From Tubiluchus corallicola (lineage: Eukaryota; Priapulida; Priapulimorpha; Priapulimorphida; Tubiluchidae), in NCBI GenBank assembly GCA_030141605.1, contig JAQGDQ010000291.1:105071-169070 (forward strand): DNA of 64,000 nucleotides, written 5' to 3'. The notes beneath the pieces were generated by a model. The model saw only the letters and a program-made list of their open reading frames with translations. It was not told the DNA's origin and did not search any database. Both the position numbers and the translations under genes were made by a program. Shown here one piece after another: positions 62,186 to 64,000 of this stretch (within the stretch, counting starts at the first letter, position 1; every line of letters starts with the position of its first letter).

Positions 62186-63404
62186 TTACGACTTTGGATT
62201 CCTATGCCTCAAGTCTTGATCCTTGTGGTCGTTAGCATTTTTCCTGAAAACACAAACATTAAGTAAGCGCCTTCATTTTCTTCTTCTTCAGGTTTATGTT
62301 GTTAGAAATATTAACAATTCGTGTTTAAACTCTCTAAATAAAGTCCTATAAAAGCGTTTTTTGGCTGAACACGTGCAGTCAATGAATGGCACACAATAGT
62401 AATGATTGGCAAAACTAGAAACCAGGTCGACATATATAAATAACAAGAAACAACATTATCAAAATTGAGTTTGTTTTCGAGCCTTGCCTTTTGGATGTTT
62501 TAAATAACTGTCTGTGTCAAATTAGTAAAAAACCAAAAAATTATCAAAAAAAAACCATTATAGTTCAGTTGGGAAATCCCTTTCTCCAGACAAAAATTGC
62601 ACAAAAATCAGCAATTGAGAATTTCTCAGGATTTATCAAGATTCATATGCCGACATTATTTAAAGGAAGACAGGATGATTTTTCATATACTACCCGTCAT
62701 TTTCAAGTCCGATAAAACGTATACATTTTAACACAATTAATACAGCAAAAGGGTTTCTGATTATTAAATAATAGATTAACAATTTAATTAATGGCAGGCG
62801 AGCCCAACTACTGATGAGATCACAAGGTAACATAATTTTCAAGAGCTAAAATATTCCGTGAGAGTGTTGCACGTGTTTGCGAAAGCGGAAATTAAAGTAC
62901 AGTGCTATTGTAAGATATTCAGTGTGTTGTACTAAAACTAGGCAAGTTTTTAAATAAAAATTCAAATTTCAAATTTGCCGCTGTGCTCAAGCATGAGCTG
63001 TCAAACCTTCGTAGTTCTCGTCAGAAACCAACACATTTAAACCGAGAGGTACAGCACCTGTGTTTCCAAAATGCAAGCACTACTAGCGAATGATGAAATG
63101 TATGTAACAGCGAAGAACTAGTGGCACGAAAGCGAAATTACTTTTGTGTGGTAATAATTCTTTTACGCAAGTCATTTTTGAAAATATAGTACGTCTCCCT
63201 TCAATGTTTTGACCTACAGTATTGGATCCGGTTTTGCTTTAACAATTTCTAGTAAGCAAGTAAACACTACTTACATGTTTTCAGCCGCGCCGTCATCGTC
63301 TTCTTCATCTTTGCTACGCTTTTTCTCGTAGATAAAGATGATGAGGCACAAGATGGCAACCTCGGCACATATACCCAAGAATGGCCATAAAGCAGCCAGC
63401 TTAT
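62186..63404 (-). CDS. BSG/NPTN-like: Basigin/neuroplastin-family membrane glycoprotein, 3' part
   Basis: Two exons, 63404-63275 and 62243-62186, join in phase (AT|G). The first encodes DKLAALWPFLGICAEVAILC followed by IIFIYEKKRSKDEEDDD, the transmembrane helix and start of the cytoplasmic tail. The last encodes KNANDHKDQDLRHRNPKS and stop, similar to the basigin tail. The helix keeps its hallmark Pro and the buried Glu (AEV). In basigin this helix binds monocarboxylate transporters. The Ig-domain exons should lie beyond 64000 on the minus strand, so the gene is truncated by the window edge. Basigin, neuroplastin and embigin cannot be told apart from this part. Confidence 0.88.
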
Positions 63405-64000
63405 CTGTAACACAATATTTGCAAATATTTTTGTGTTATGCAAAGCTGAAGTGTCACGGCAGCCATAGATCAGATTTTGGCTGTGAAATTTACAAGTTTT
63501 TAATCTTGGTCATTTTTAAGTTATAGCTGAACAGCTTTTGTATGTTAAAAAATAAAATGCTGGAAGAATATCAGCAAAATATAAATTGAAAAATAGCAGC
63601 ATTGATCTATAAAGCACTGAATAAAAGGCGGCAAAACAATAAAGAGATCAACTAGTTCATGGTTTTCAACACAGAAAATAAATCACTGAAAATGAATGGT
63701 TACCACAGAGTGATGCGGAGGAACTGTAGGCAAAAATTTTTGCTGTTGGGACCAAACACACCTTAGAGAAGTGTGAAACAGCATCGTCTAGTTTACAGTG
63801 AAAATAGCGGACACAAGGAGCATTTGCTGTAAATATTAATAATAGTGACACACAAAGTTTTTTCCAGTATTTATTCTGACTCGTTGTTTTAGACTTCTGT
63901 ACCTTTTGGAAAAATTGAATGAAATGAAGAAAATCTAATCTAATCTACTGAAAAGACCTAAACTTTTTGGTGATCGTCTGCAACATCAGTGCACATTGCA
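63405..64000. other. Intron of the basigin-like gene (probable)
   Basis: The exon at 63275-63404 begins mid-codon after a ctgttacag-type acceptor, so upstream coding sequence must exist. A possible exon at about 63760-63830 is discussed among the rejected items. Confidence 0.4.

Noticed and set aside
63760-63832. A possible upstream exon of the basigin-like gene reading NAPCVRYFHCKLDDAVSHFSK
   Set aside because: It has a good acceptor (atatttacag), but its best donor leaves phase 0 while the next exon needs phase 1, and the phase-correct donor is poor. The Ig-domain resemblance is only a YxxC pattern.

Overview
The window is from an animal nuclear genome. It is AT-rich, has GT-AG introns of a few hundred to a few thousand bases, single-copy genes on both strands, and many small transposable elements and satellites. 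Nothing points to a prokaryote, organelle or virus. The retained MEK5/MEKK2-3 pair is absent from Drosophila and C. elegans (from memory), so I favour an invertebrate outside those lineages, perhaps an early-branching one such as a sponge, but the sequence does not fix the species.

Layout. 1-9 kb: no convincing gene; a 5S-derived SINE copy, a ~490-bp CT tract, a tRNA-derived SINE and a 48-bp minisatellite. 9.2-13.7 kb (+): a three-exon gene for a four-pass membrane protein, possibly TMEM221-like. 17.05-30.07 kb (-): a MAP2K5 (MEK5) orthologue in about 17 coding exons that I assembled by hand; every junction except the last is in phase. 38.27-40.07 kb (-): MAP3K2/3 (MEKK2/3) in one uninterrupted coding exon. 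47.99-49.33 kb (+): HS1BP3, also one coding exon. 52.51-57.27 kb (-): SRFBP1 (BUD22 family), six exons. 62.19-63.40 kb (-): the last two exons of a basigin/neuroplastin-type gene that continues past the window edge.

How the genes relate. MAP3K2/3 and MAP2K5 are adjacent steps of the ERK5 cascade, dock through PB1 domains, and here are neighbouring genes on the same strand about 8 kb apart. The MEK5 copy keeps its acidic OPCA motif and the MEKK copy keeps the basic lysine motif, so the docking interface looks intact. MAP3K2/3 and HS1BP3 are head-to-head; HS1BP3 and SRFBP1 are tail-to-tail. I see no functional link among the other genes.

The repeat content is rich and partly unusual. It includes a dispersed 5S-rRNA-derived SINE-like family with target-site duplications, two clean hAT-type MITEs with 8-bp duplications, a TIR element flanked by 104-bp direct repeats, pogo-like MITEs, and a minisatellite whose unit carries two hairpins.
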